DNA of 64,000 nt, from the NCBI RefSeq assembly GCF_003148685.1, contig NZ_QGGR01000002.1, forward strand, positions 1 to 64,000, read 5' to 3'. This stretch comes from Actinoplanes xinjiangensis (GTDB taxonomy: Bacteria > Actinomycetota > Actinomycetes > Mycobacteriales > Micromonosporaceae). This document shows, piece after piece, positions 15,036 to 23,458 of the stretch. The notes beneath the pieces are model-generated. The model saw only the letters and a program-made list of their open reading frames with translations. It searched no databases and had not been told where the DNA came from. The first letter of the stretch is position 1; every line of letters starts with the position of its first letter. The translations under genes were made by a program, and so were the position numbers.

Positions 15036-15518
15036 GTGGAGACATCTGAGCCACGCTGGCTGACCAGTGAAGAGCGCGCCGCCTGGATGACCCTGATGGG
15101 TGTCCTGATGCGCCTGCCCGCCGCCCTCGACGCGCAGTTGCTGCGCGACGCGGGCCTCAGCCACTTCGAGTACGGGATTCTCGCCGGCCTCTCCGAGACA
15201 CCCGGCCGGACATTGCGGATGAGCGCCCTCGCGGTCCTCGCCGAAGGCTCCCTGGCCCGCCTCTCCCAGGCCGTCGGCCGACTGGAGAAACGCGGATGGG
15301 TGCGCCGCTCCCCCGATCCCACCGACGGCCGTTACACCCTCGCCACCCTCACCGACGAGGGCTGGGACAAGATCGTCGCCAGCGCGCCGGGCCACGTCGA
15401 GAACGTGCGCACCCTGGTCTTCGACACCCTCACCAGAGCCCAGGTCCGCCAGCTCCAGGAGATCGGCCGCCGGATCCTCGGCGCCACCGATCCGGGCGGT
15501 TCCTGTCCCACCCGATAG
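15036..15518 (+). CDS. MarR-family transcriptional regulator
   Basis: 160-residue winged-helix repressor. Recognition helix region LAVLAEGSLARLSQAVGRLEKRGWVRR and the wing DPTDGRYTLATLTDEG match the MarR fold (DxR-type wing). It starts with GTG. It is divergent from doxX and likely represses doxX and itself through the paired boxes between them. The inducing ligand is unknown; MarR-DoxX pairs often respond to oxidants or phenolic compounds. Confidence 0.9.
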   Translation: METSEPRWLTSEERAAWMTLMGVLMRLPAALDAQLLRDAGLSHFEYGILAGLSETPGRTLRMSALAVLAEGSLARLSQAVGRLEKRGWVRRSPDPTDGRYTLATLTDEGWDKIVASAPGHVENVRTLVFDTLTRAQVRQLQEIGRRILGATDPGGSCPTR

Positions 15519-15559
15519 ACCTATTGCCACCCCGCTGACCTGCGGAGATCATCTAGCCC

Positions 15560-16102
15560 ATGTCGACGGAGACAGAAACCGAACCGCTCGGCTGGTGCGT
15601 CGTGGCCAACGTCGCCACCGAGACCGCCAACGGGCCGGGAGGCCTGGAGATCAGGGCCGGCGTCCGGCACTTCCCGGCCGGCGCCAAGGTGTGGGTGCTG
15701 CCGCCGATGTGGGCCAACGACAGCGACCGCCTGATGGTCGTCGGGCATCACCGCGGCCGCGGCCACCGGCTCGTCCGCGTCCCGGTCCTCTGGCGCCACC
15801 TCACCGGGTTCCGGGTCCGGATGATCTACAGCCCGGCCGTCATGCGGGCCATCCAGCGGCCCGCGCGCGGCTCGCGCCAGCCGTGGCTCTGGAACAGCCG
15901 CGCGCAGGCCCAGGAGTACGCCGACCTGTGGAGTCACGGCAAACCGCTCGAAGGCCGTCTGGACGACTCCACGGACCGCCCGCCGATCAGCGACCCGCCC
16001 CCGCCGGTGCTCGACCACAAGGGACAGACCTACCACCTCGCGCACTTCAACGCCTACCGGGCGCGGTACTCGGTGCTGCCGCCGCCGTCTGAGGCAATAT
16101 GA
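15560..16102 (+). CDS. hypothetical protein upstream of DNA glycosylase gene
   Basis: 180 residues, no family recognised. It is soluble, beginning with an acidic/Thr-rich stretch and GWCVVANVATET, and has FPAGAKVWVLPPMW, RLMVVGHHRGRGHRL and a tail HFNAYRARYSVLPP. It ends 4 nt before the GTG of the glycosylase gene, so the two probably share a transcript. The first half may be a small beta-barrel, but this is a guess. Confidence 0.75.
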   Translation: MSTETETEPLGWCVVANVATETANGPGGLEIRAGVRHFPAGAKVWVLPPMWANDSDRLMVVGHHRGRGHRLVRVPVLWRHLTGFRVRMIYSPAVMRAIQRPARGSRQPWLWNSRAQAQEYADLWSHGKPLEGRLDDSTDRPPISDPPPPVLDHKGQTYHLAHFNAYRARYSVLPPPSEAI

Positions 16103-16106
16103 CCCG

Positions 16107-16706
16107 GTGACATTCTCCTGGCTGGACCTGCCCGCGACCCGGGTCGACGAGGCGGCCCGGATGCTGCTCGGCTGGCGGCTCACCGCGAACGGCGTGACCG
16201 CGCGGCTGACCGAGGTGGAGGCGTACAGCGGGCTCGGCGAGGACCCGGCCAGCCACGCCCACCGCGGGGTCACCGAGCGCAACCGGGTGATGTTCGGGCC
16301 CGCCGGCCGGCTGTACGTCTACCAGATCTACGGCATGCACTTCTGCGCCAACGTCGTCTGTGGTGAGACCGGCCGGGCCGCCGCCGTCCTGCTGCGGGCC
16401 GGCGCCGTCGTCGACGGGATCGACCTCGCCCGTGCGCGGCGACCGGCGGCCCGCCGCGACAGTGACCTGGCCGCCGGACCGGCCAAGCTCATGCAGATGC
16501 TCGGCCTGAACCGGGCCGCCAACGACACGTCACTGCTCGGCGACGGCCCGGCCGTCCTGGCGCCGCCGGACTCACCGGCGGGACCGATCTCGGCCGGGCC
16601 GCGGGTCGGCGTGACCTCGGCCCACGACGTGCCCTGGCGTTTCTGGATCACCGGGGACCCCACGGTCAGCGCCTACCGCCGCCACACCCCCCGAAAGCCC
16701 GCCTAG
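16107..16706 (+). CDS. DNA-3-methyladenine glycosylase (AAG/MPG family)
   Basis: 199 residues. It excises alkylated purines to start base-excision repair. The AAG fold signatures are LTEVEAYSG (catalytic Glu), DPASHAHRG, TERNRVMFGPAGRLYVYQIYG and HFCANVV. Length is normal. It starts with GTG, 4 nt after the preceding stop. It is convergent with helR, and the palindromic 63-bp repeats begin 6 nt after its stop. Confidence 0.93.
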   Translation: MTFSWLDLPATRVDEAARMLLGWRLTANGVTARLTEVEAYSGLGEDPASHAHRGVTERNRVMFGPAGRLYVYQIYGMHFCANVVCGETGRAAAVLLRAGAVVDGIDLARARRPAARRDSDLAAGPAKLMQMLGLNRAANDTSLLGDGPAVLAPPDSPAGPISAGPRVGVTSAHDVPWRFWITGDPTVSAYRRHTPRKPA

Positions 16707-16711
16707 TACGC

Positions 16712-16826
16712 GGCTGGTTCCCACCGCTGCCTCGCCGCCGCTGAGACAGCGGTGGGGACCAGCCGGACCTTCGCGGCTGGGCGTCACCGCTGTCTTGCGG
16801 CCGCTGAGACAGCGGTGGGGGCCAGC
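16712..16826. repeat. palindromic repeat array A: two units with 63-bp period
   Basis: Two imperfect palindromes start at 16712 and 16775. Each has arms containing CCACCGCTG / CAGCGGTGG flanked outward by GGCTGG / CCAGC, separated by ~10 bp. The same family with the same period recurs at 58466-58707. The second unit contains the helR stop codon (16784) and encodes the last helR residues. Each unit can fold into a ~53-nt hairpin, so it may also end transcription of mpg and helR. Confidence 0.8.
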
Positions 16827-19039
16827 TGGAAGATTGTCAGGTGCTGGGTGGCGCGGGTCAGGGCCACGTAGAGGTCGTTGACGCCGCGCGGGGACTCCGA
16901 TCGGATCAGGTCCGGTTCGACCAGGATCACCTCGTCGAACTCCAGGCCCTTGCTCTGGGTGACGGTCAGCAGGACGGCCGGCTCGTCCAGGTCCCGGCCG
17001 AGGCCGGGCAGCGCGGCGGCGATCTCGGCGTGCCGGCCCGCCGGGACGATCACGGCGAGGCTTCCCCGCGCCTCCGCCACCAGTGCGGCCAGGTCGGAGG
17101 CGCTTCCGGACACTTCGCGGGGCTCGGCTCCCGAGGAGCGGACCGGCTGCGGCAGGTCGATCGGCGGGTCGGCGTCGGCGAGGAGACGGGCGGCGTACGC
17201 CATGATCTCGGTCGGGGTCCGGTAACTCACGGTCAGCGCGGCGAGGCGCCAGCGATCGGCGACGTACGGCGAGAGCACCGCCGACCAGGTGTCCGCCCCG
17301 CCTCGCGCCCCGGTCTGGGCGAGGTCGCCGACGATCGTCATGGACCGGCTCGGGCAGCGCCGCATCAGCAGCCGCCACGCCATCGGGCTCAGTTCCTGGG
17401 CCTCGTCCACGATGACGTGCCCGAACGCCCACCGCCGGTCCACCGCGGCACGCTCGGCAGCCGACCGGGTGTCCCGGTCGGCGTACCGTTCGGCGAGCAC
17501 GGCGGCCTCCAGCACGTCGGCCACGTTCGGGATCTCCGCCTCGGCGTCGTCCTCCGCCTCGTACGACCGGGAGCCCGCCGAGATGTCCAGGACACCCTGC
17601 GCGTAGTCGAGCCGGCGCAGCCGGTCCCGGGCGGCCCGGGCACGCTGGACCGTGTCGTCCTCGCCGAGCAGTTCGGCCGCCTCGTCCAGCAGCGGCACGT
17701 CCGCCGCCGTCCAGCCGCCACCCCGCGGCCGGCGCAGCTCCGCGCGGTCCGTGGTGGCCCACAGATCACTGAGGAAGCGCTCCGGCGTCAGCACCGGCCA
17801 CAGCTCGTCGAGGATCGCCCGCACCGACGGCAGCCCGGCGAGATCGGCGCGGATGTCGGCGACGTCGGCGTCGTCCAGCACGTTCGGGGTGGCCGGCGCG
17901 TCGTCCTCGCCCAACGGGTCGTTCCAGAACGGGTCCGCGCCGATCCGCTCGGCCACCTGCCGGGCCAGGACGTCCAGGATCCCGGCCACGAAGATCGGCC
18001 GGGCCAGGTTGTGCGGCAGTCCCGACTCCCGGGCCCGGCGGCGCACCGGCTCGCAGTCGTAACGGTCCAGGCGTACCGGATGCCGGTCCACCTCGATCTC
18101 GATCGGGGTCTGCGGGACACGCTGCCGTGCGGCGATCCCCCGGATCAGGAAGTCCACCATGTCGGACCGGCCCTTGAGCTCGGCGGTCTCCGGTGGTTCC
18201 GGAGCGGTCGCGGACACTCCCGGGAACAGGTCGGCGGGCGTCGCCAGCAGCACACCGGTCTCGGCCAGCGACGGCAGCACCTGGGAGATGTAGCGCAGGA
18301 ACGTCGGGTTCGGGCCGACGATCAGCACACCGCGGGCGCTCAACTGTTCCCGGTACGTGTAGAGCAGGTACGCCGCCCGGTGCAGGGCCACCGCCGTCTT
18401 GCCGGTCCCCGGGCCACCCTGCACGACCAGCACACCCCGGGCCTCCGAGCGGATCACCCGGTCCTGCTCGGCCTGAATGGTCGCGACGATGTCGCGCATC
18501 CGGCCGGTGCGGTGCGCGTCCAGGGCGGCGAGCAGCGCGGCCTCACCGACGAGCGGCGAGTCTCCGGCGGCCGCGGCGACGTCCGCGTCGAGGACCTCGT
18601 CGTCGAGATCCACGACGGTACGGTCCCGGGTGCGGATGTGGCGGCGGCGGGCGATGCCGTACGAGGTGACGGCGGTCGCCACGTAGAACGGCCGGGCGGC
18701 CGGCGCGCGCCAGTCCACGAGCAGCGGCTCGTCGGTGTCGTGGATGCCGATCCGGCCGATGTGCAGGGGCCCGCCGTCGCGCGGGTCGAGGCGGCCGAAG
18801 CACAGACCCTGCTCGACCGCCTCGTAGCGGGCCAGCCGGTCGGCGTACCCGCGGGCGACCGCGTCGCGCTGGGACCGTGCCTGCGGAGTACCGCCGGACT
18901 GCCGCCACGTGCCGGTGAGGTGTTCGCGGACCCGGTCCCGCATCTGGTCCAGCCGGGCGTAGAGCATTGAGACGTAGTCCTGCTCCTCGGCGAACGCGGA
19001 GGAGGATTCCTTCCCGGAAACGCTTGACAGACTTGACAC
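16784..19039 (-). CDS. helR: HelR/HelD-like UvrD-family ATPase (RNA polymerase recycling factor)
   Basis: 751 residues, superfamily-1 helicase fold. It has an N-terminal coiled arm (EEQDYVSMLYARLDQMRDRV), Walker A GGPGTGKTAVALHR (about 208), Walker B/DEAQ box VIVDEAQELSPMAW, and C-terminal motifs TVSYRTPTEI and VALTRATQHL. HelD-type proteins free stalled RNA polymerase, and HelR in Streptomyces protects it from rifampicin. I chose the GTG at 19039 since GGGGG lies 5 nt before it and a -10-like TAGAAT (19057-19062) falls inside the longer reading (to 19090). No rifamycin-associated palindrome is visible upstream. The C-terminus is encoded by the repeat array. Confidence 0.85.
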   Translation of the reverse strand: MSSLSSVSGKESSSAFAEEQDYVSMLYARLDQMRDRVREHLTGTWRQSGGTPQARSQRDAVARGYADRLARYEAVEQGLCFGRLDPRDGGPLHIGRIGIHDTDEPLLVDWRAPAARPFYVATAVTSYGIARRRHIRTRDRTVVDLDDEVLDADVAAAAGDSPLVGEAALLAALDAHRTGRMRDIVATIQAEQDRVIRSEARGVLVVQGGPGTGKTAVALHRAAYLLYTYREQLSARGVLIVGPNPTFLRYISQVLPSLAETGVLLATPADLFPGVSATAPEPPETAELKGRSDMVDFLIRGIAARQRVPQTPIEIEVDRHPVRLDRYDCEPVRRRARESGLPHNLARPIFVAGILDVLARQVAERIGADPFWNDPLGEDDAPATPNVLDDADVADIRADLAGLPSVRAILDELWPVLTPERFLSDLWATTDRAELRRPRGGGWTAADVPLLDEAAELLGEDDTVQRARAARDRLRRLDYAQGVLDISAGSRSYEAEDDAEAEIPNVADVLEAAVLAERYADRDTRSAAERAAVDRRWAFGHVIVDEAQELSPMAWRLLMRRCPSRSMTIVGDLAQTGARGGADTWSAVLSPYVADRWRLAALTVSYRTPTEIMAYAARLLADADPPIDLPQPVRSSGAEPREVSGSASDLAALVAEARGSLAVIVPAGRHAEIAAALPGLGRDLDEPAVLLTVTQSKGLEFDEVILVEPDLIRSESPRGVNDLYVALTRATQHLTIFQLAPTAVSAAARQR

Positions 19040-19148
19040 ACTGGCCCCCAAGCCGTATTCTAAAACTGGATCCTTCTGTCGTACGGCCATCAGGTCGTAC
19101 GAAGGTTCCAGCGTACACGCAGAACCGGGTCCGTCGAGAAGGCTCTGT

Positions 19149-19565
19149 TCAGTGCAGAAGGACCTTCAGAGCGGCGGCATCCGCGCGCCAGATCTCCTCG
19201 CTGAGCAGCCGGGCCTCCGCCTCGGTGTCGTCCGGCCGACGGACCGCCACATGGGTGTGCAGGTGAGCCCCCCGGTCACCGCGGGTCAGATAATCGATCG
19301 CCGGCGGGCGGAAACAGTCACGGATCGCCCGCGCCACCGTCAGCACCTCACGGTGATACAGGTCGGACTCGATCGGGCTCAGATCGATCGGCTCGGCGAT
19401 GTGCCTGCCGCGCCACACCACGAACACGCAGCCACGGGCGATCGCCCGCCGGGAGAGATACGCGTCGGTGACCCGGCCCGACCAGACCCGCAGCCCGAAC
19501 TCGGTCTCGTCGCGGCGGTCACCACACCAGCGGCAACCGCCCTCCCCCACACCCTCCGCCCGCAT
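19149..19565 (-). CDS. HIT-like protein
   Basis: 138 residues. The C-terminal half carries HLHTHVAVR, a histidine-triad-like H-x-H-x-H motif, preceded by the typical helix LTVARAIRDCF. Near the N-terminus CRWCGDRRDETEFG could bind zinc with one C-x2-C pair. HIT enzymes hydrolyse nucleotide conjugates, but the substrate is unknown. The ATG at 19565 was chosen because sequence upstream belongs to an overlapping frame of the lectin gene. It lies upstream of helR on the same strand. Confidence 0.7.
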   Translation of the reverse strand: MRAEGVGEGGCRWCGDRRDETEFGLRVWSGRVTDAYLSRRAIARGCVFVVWRGRHIAEPIDLSPIESDLYHREVLTVARAIRDCFRPPAIDYLTRGDRGAHLHTHVAVRRPDDTEAEARLLSEEIWRADAAALKVLLH

Positions 19566-19618
19566 CCCCGAACCATAAACGATCCTCGATCCCCACAGTG
19601 GTCCCGCGACGCCCCGGA

Positions 19619-20083
19619 CTACCAGGGGTTCACCGAACGCCAGCGCTGGCCGGCGGCGCCGGTGCAGGGGCGCAGGCGCACCTTGCCCACGCCGGCGGGG
19701 TCCACCGACAGCTCGGTGAGGCAGCGGCCCTGCCTGCCGCCGGCGCGCAGGGTGGTGGCGTACCACCAGCTCTGATTCGCCCGGTAGGTGCAGCGTGCGA
19801 CCACCGCGCGTGTGCCGGCGGCGTTGGGCTGGACGCAGTTGTCGCCCTGGGTGAAGTGGCCCTCGCTGGTCTGGTAGAAATCCTGGCCCTGGTTGGCCCG
19901 ATCGCAGTCGGCGGTGTGCAGGACGGTCCCGGTGGGCCCGCCGGTCAGGCACCGGTACGGGGTCTGCTCGGTGACGATCCAGCCCTGGTGCAGCGGCGGC
20001 GGGGCGGGCACCGCGGCGACGGGCACGGCCGGGACGGCGAGTGGAAGGGCCGCCGTGACGAGCAGGACCCGGCTGGTCAGCAT
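19619..20083 (-). CDS. small secreted ricin-B-lectin-like protein
   Basis: 154 residues with an N-terminal signal peptide (about 1-25, ALPLAVPAVPVAAVPA). The mature part resembles one beta-trefoil (RICIN) domain: repeated C-L-T / Q-x-W-type elements (YRCLTGG, NQSWWYA, GRCLTEL, GQRWRSV) and six cysteines. It is slightly short for a full trefoil (~125 residues mature). It probably binds carbohydrate outside the cell. No catalytic domain is attached. Confidence 0.75.
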   Translation of the reverse strand: MLTSRVLLVTAALPLAVPAVPVAAVPAPPPLHQGWIVTEQTPYRCLTGGPTGTVLHTADCDRANQGQDFYQTSEGHFTQGDNCVQPNAAGTRAVVARCTYRANQSWWYATTLRAGGRQGRCLTELSVDPAGVGKVRLRPCTGAAGQRWRSVNPW

Positions 20084-20192
20084 CTCTCGACTCTAGGAAG
20101 GCCGCCGGGGCGGTGCGGACGATTCACGCGGAACCGCCGGCCGGTAGCGGCGAAACCGCCCCGAAGGGGCAAGCAGGACATTAGCGTCGACG

Positions 20193-20711
20193 GTGATGTT
20201 CTCACGTCGGGGCCTGTTGGGGCTGAGTCTGGTGTGCGGGGCCGGCGTGCTCTGGGCCGCCGCGCTCATCGTCGCGTACGTCTTCGCGGTACGGCCGGTG
20301 ATCACTCCGGTCGCCGTGGGCGTCGCGGCCGTCCTGACCGTGCCCGGGTTCGCGGCCGGCATCCTGGCGAACCGGCGCGGCTATCAGACCCGCCAGCCGC
20401 GGCGGCTGTGGAGTCTCGCGTCGTGGGTGCCGCCGCACGTGCCGGTGTGGGCGGCGGCCGTGGCGGCGCTGACGTTCTTCGGGTTCTGGCTGTCCGTGGT
20501 GCTGGCGTTCACCGCACTGGAGGGCACGCCACAGCGGCGCGGCGACCAGTATCTGCTGGTCGACCACGATCGGGAGACCGTCGTCGACCGGGCCGCCTAC
20601 GACCGGCAGATCGACCACGAGACACAGATCTCGCTGGCCGTGCTCGGGGCGTTCGCGGTGGGCGGGACGTTCCTTTGCGCAGCGCGGGCCACCGACCACG
20701 AGGAAGGCTGA
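20193..20711 (+). CDS. hypothetical multi-pass membrane protein
   Basis: 172 residues with about four hydrophobic segments (roughly residues 8-30, 36-55, 84-108 and 147-163). A hydrophilic loop at 110-145 contains DQYLLVDHDRETVVDRAAYDRQ. No family is recognised. It starts at GTG 20193 or ATG 20196. It is divergent from the lectin gene and 32 nt upstream of the PLP decarboxylase gene. Confidence 0.75.
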   Translation: MMFSRRGLLGLSLVCGAGVLWAAALIVAYVFAVRPVITPVAVGVAAVLTVPGFAAGILANRRGYQTRQPRRLWSLASWVPPHVPVWAAAVAALTFFGFWLSVVLAFTALEGTPQRRGDQYLLVDHDRETVVDRAAYDRQIDHETQISLAVLGAFAVGGTFLCAARATDHEEG

Positions 20712-20743
20712 CCGTTCGGGGCTCCCGGGCATACCGTGGGGCG

Positions 20744-22126
20744 ATGGGCGATGAGTTCGGCGAGGTGCTGACGAGAACGGCGCGGATCGCGGCCGACTGG
20801 CTCGGCTCCCTCGATCAGCGGCCGGTCGGCGAGACCGCGACCCTCGCCGAGTTGCGCGGGCGGCTCGGCGGGCCGCTGCCGGACGGCCCGGCGGACCCGG
20901 TCACCGTGGTCGAGGAGCTGGTACAGGCGGCCGAACCGGGTCTGGTCGCGATCCCGTCCGGCCGGTACTTCGGGTTCGTCATCGGTGGCGGGCTGCCGGC
21001 CGCGGTCGCTGCCGACTGGCTCACCACGGTCTGGGACCAGAACGCCGGCCTGTACGCGTGCGGCCCGGCCGCGTCGGTCGCCGAGGAGGTCGCCGGTGAG
21101 TGGCTGCGCGAGCTGTTCGGCCTGCCCGGCGGCAGCTCGTTCGCGTTCGTACCCGGCTGCCAGACCGCTCACCTGACCTGTCTCGCCGCGGCCCGGCACC
21201 ACGTGCTGCGGCGGGCCGGCTGGAACGTGGAGGAACAGGGGCTGGCCGGGGCGCCGCCGATGCGGATCGTGGTGAGCGCCCGCCGCCACGCCACCATCGA
21301 CCGGGCGCTGCGCCTGCTCGGTTTCGGCACGGCGACGCTGACCGTGGTCCCCGCCGACGACCGGGGCCGGATGGACGTCGCCGCGCTGCGGGAGGTGCTG
21401 CGGGACGGGCCGCCGGCGGTGGTGTGCGCGCAGGCGGGCGAGGTTAACACCGGGGCGTTCGACGATCTGGCGGCGATCGCCGACGTGACCGGGCCGGCCG
21501 GGGCGTGGCTGCACGTGGACGGGGCGTTCGGGTTGTGGGTGCTGGCCAGCCCGGAGCTGCGGCATCTGGCGGCCGGGGCGGAACGGGCCGACTCGTGGGC
21601 GTTCGACGCGCACAAGTGGCTCAACGTGCCGTACGACAGCGGTGTCGCGTTCTGTGCCCACCCGGAGCCGCACCGGGCCGCGGTCAGCGTGACCGCCGAC
21701 TACCTGGTGCAGGGTGGTGCCGGCGAACCGCGGGACGCGATCGACTGGACGCCGGGGTTCTCCCGCCGGGCCCGCGGCTTCCCGGTGTACGCGGCACTGC
21801 GGCAGCTGGGCCGGCAGGGTGTCGCCGAGCTGGTGGAACGCTGCTGCGCCCACGCCCGCGCGTTCGCCGCGGGGCTGGCCGCGGTGCCGGGATGTGAGCT
21901 GCTCGGTGAGGTGGTGATCAACCAGGTGCTGTTCCGGTTCGGCGACGACGCGACCACCGAACGGGTGCTGCGGCGGGTGGTCGACAGCGGGGAGGCCTGG
22001 CTGAGCGGGACGGTCGCGGGCGGCCGGCGGGCGATCCGGCTATCCGTGTGCAATTGGCGCACCGGGGACGAGGACGTGCGGCGCACCCTCGCGGCCTTCC
22101 AGAAATCGGCCGCCGCGGAAAGCTGA
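20744..22126 (+). CDS. PLP-dependent group II amino acid decarboxylase family protein
   Basis: 460 residues, fold-type I PLP enzyme of the aromatic-amino-acid/glutamate decarboxylase group. The PLP lysine is Lys291 in AFDAHKWLNVPYDSG. AGEVNTGAFDDL and HVDGAFG (cofactor Asp) also match. The N-terminal PSGRYFGFVIGGGLPAAVAADWL resembles tryptophan/DOPA decarboxylases. The substrate cannot be assigned, and some members are aldehyde synthases. I chose the ATG at 20744 because the family's N-terminal helix begins there. Confidence 0.88.
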   Translation: MGDEFGEVLTRTARIAADWLGSLDQRPVGETATLAELRGRLGGPLPDGPADPVTVVEELVQAAEPGLVAIPSGRYFGFVIGGGLPAAVAADWLTTVWDQNAGLYACGPAASVAEEVAGEWLRELFGLPGGSSFAFVPGCQTAHLTCLAAARHHVLRRAGWNVEEQGLAGAPPMRIVVSARRHATIDRALRLLGFGTATLTVVPADDRGRMDVAALREVLRDGPPAVVCAQAGEVNTGAFDDLAAIADVTGPAGAWLHVDGAFGLWVLASPELRHLAAGAERADSWAFDAHKWLNVPYDSGVAFCAHPEPHRAAVSVTADYLVQGGAGEPRDAIDWTPGFSRRARGFPVYAALRQLGRQGVAELVERCCAHARAFAAGLAAVPGCELLGEVVINQVLFRFGDDATTERVLRRVVDSGEAWLSGTVAGGRRAIRLSVCNWRTGDEDVRRTLAAFQKSAAAES

Positions 22127-22224
22127 AACCGCGGCCGGCGCGGAACGGCGGGCGAACGGCGGGCGGCGGGCGAACCGGGAACGGCGGCCGGCTACCGGCG
22201 AACGGGGAACGCTGCGAGTGGTGG

Positions 22225-23280
22225 TCAAGGCAGGCTGGCGAAGAACCGCGCGATCACGCTGGTCGCGTCGAGGGCGGTGGACGGCGGATCGAGGTCGAGC
22301 CGGCCGGTGACGGCCGGGTCCGCCGGGGCGGCTCCGGGCCACTGGTGGCCGGCTCCGGCGACGCTGATCAGCTCGATCATGCGGCCGCCTGGGCAGATGG
22401 CGACCGAGCGGGTGACCGGGCCGTCGACGGTGCTGGTGGGCGCGGCGCACGAGGCGGCGGCCCGCCGTGCGGCGATCATGTCGGGGACGGCCGGGCCGTC
22501 GATGCGGACCGGGACGCGGCCGGTGCCGCCGTTGTCGCGTTTCCCGGGGCCACCCGCCCAGGGGACACTCTCGTCGGCGGTGCCGTGGATGTGCAGCACC
22601 GGCACCGGTGCTGGGTGCGGGCAGTCGCCGATCAGTGTGCCGGCGACCGGCGCGATCGCGGTGAAGACGGTGCTGTCGCAGGCCAGCCGGTACGCCATCA
22701 TCGCCCCGTTGGACATGCCGGTCACCCGGACCCGGGACGCGTCGATCGGAGCGCCCCGGGACACGGCCGTCACCACGTTCTCGAGGAACGCGACGTCGTC
22801 GGCACCGTCCCGGACGGCCGGGCCGCAACAGCCGGGGCCGGCGTTCCACGAGCGGCCCAAGCCGTCCGGGTAGGCGACCACGAAACCGTCGCGGTCGGCG
22901 GCGGCGTTCCAGCCGTACGAGCGTTCGGCCTGCGCCCCGGAACCGGCCCCGCCGTGCAGCACCACCACCAGCGGCACCGCCCGCCCGGCCGGCAGCGACG
23001 CGGGGCGGTAGGTACGGAAGGTGCGTTCGCCCAGGCGGTGCCCGGTGCTGCCGGGACCGATCGCGACATCGTCGCGGGTGCACCCGCCGGGCCGGTCGCG
23101 GGCGCATTCCGCGGGTAGGAGGCGGGTGCAATCCGCGGACTGGTCGGAGGCGCATTCCGCGGGCAAGAGGCGGGTGCAGTCCGCGGACTGGTCGGGGGCG
23201 CATCCCGGAGGCAGGTCGCGGGTGCACCCCGCGGGCAGCAGGAGCAGCAGGGTGAGTGCGAGAGGCAGCAGCCGGGGCAT
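22225..23280 (-). CDS. PHB-depolymerase-family (LpqC-like) secreted lipoprotein esterase
   Basis: 351 residues. Signal peptide with lipobox-like PAGC (Cys19; Pro at -3 is unusual) suggests membrane anchoring. Residues 19-67 are a linker in which cysteines occur at 19, 27, 35, 43, 51, 59 and 67, exactly every 8 residues. The alpha/beta-hydrolase domain follows: oxyanion VVVLHGGAGSG (about 107), nucleophile Ser190 in GMSNGAMMAY, HIHGTADESVPW and a C-terminal GAGHQWPG with the catalytic His. The family includes polyhydroxybutyrate depolymerases and feruloyl esterases. The ATG at 23280 was chosen for the signal peptide. Confidence 0.88.
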   Translation of the reverse strand: MPRLLPLALTLLLLLPAGCTRDLPPGCAPDQSADCTRLLPAECASDQSADCTRLLPAECARDRPGGCTRDDVAIGPGSTGHRLGERTFRTYRPASLPAGRAVPLVVVLHGGAGSGAQAERSYGWNAAADRDGFVVAYPDGLGRSWNAGPGCCGPAVRDGADDVAFLENVVTAVSRGAPIDASRVRVTGMSNGAMMAYRLACDSTVFTAIAPVAGTLIGDCPHPAPVPVLHIHGTADESVPWAGGPGKRDNGGTGRVPVRIDGPAVPDMIAARRAAASCAAPTSTVDGPVTRSVAICPGGRMIELISVAGAGHQWPGAAPADPAVTGRLDLDPPSTALDATSVIARFFASLP

Positions 23281-23458
23281 GGGCGCATCGTCCACCGGAC
23301 GGGTACGGATCCGGTAAGGGTCATGTTCGGCGCGGGGCAGAAGTCCCCGGCACCGGATACCGTCGGAGTCTCGCGCGCGCGGGTGGCCGCCGAGGGGGAG
23401 GCCACCCGCGCGCACGATCAGCCCGGCACGGTTGGCGACCGGGATCTACGGTGGGCCG

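Noticed and set aside
19040..19150. Rifamycin-associated element upstream of helR
   Set aside because: I looked for the 19-bp palindrome known before rifamycin-induced genes. Only partial fragments (GGCTTGGGGG, TCAAG) occur, with no matching arms.
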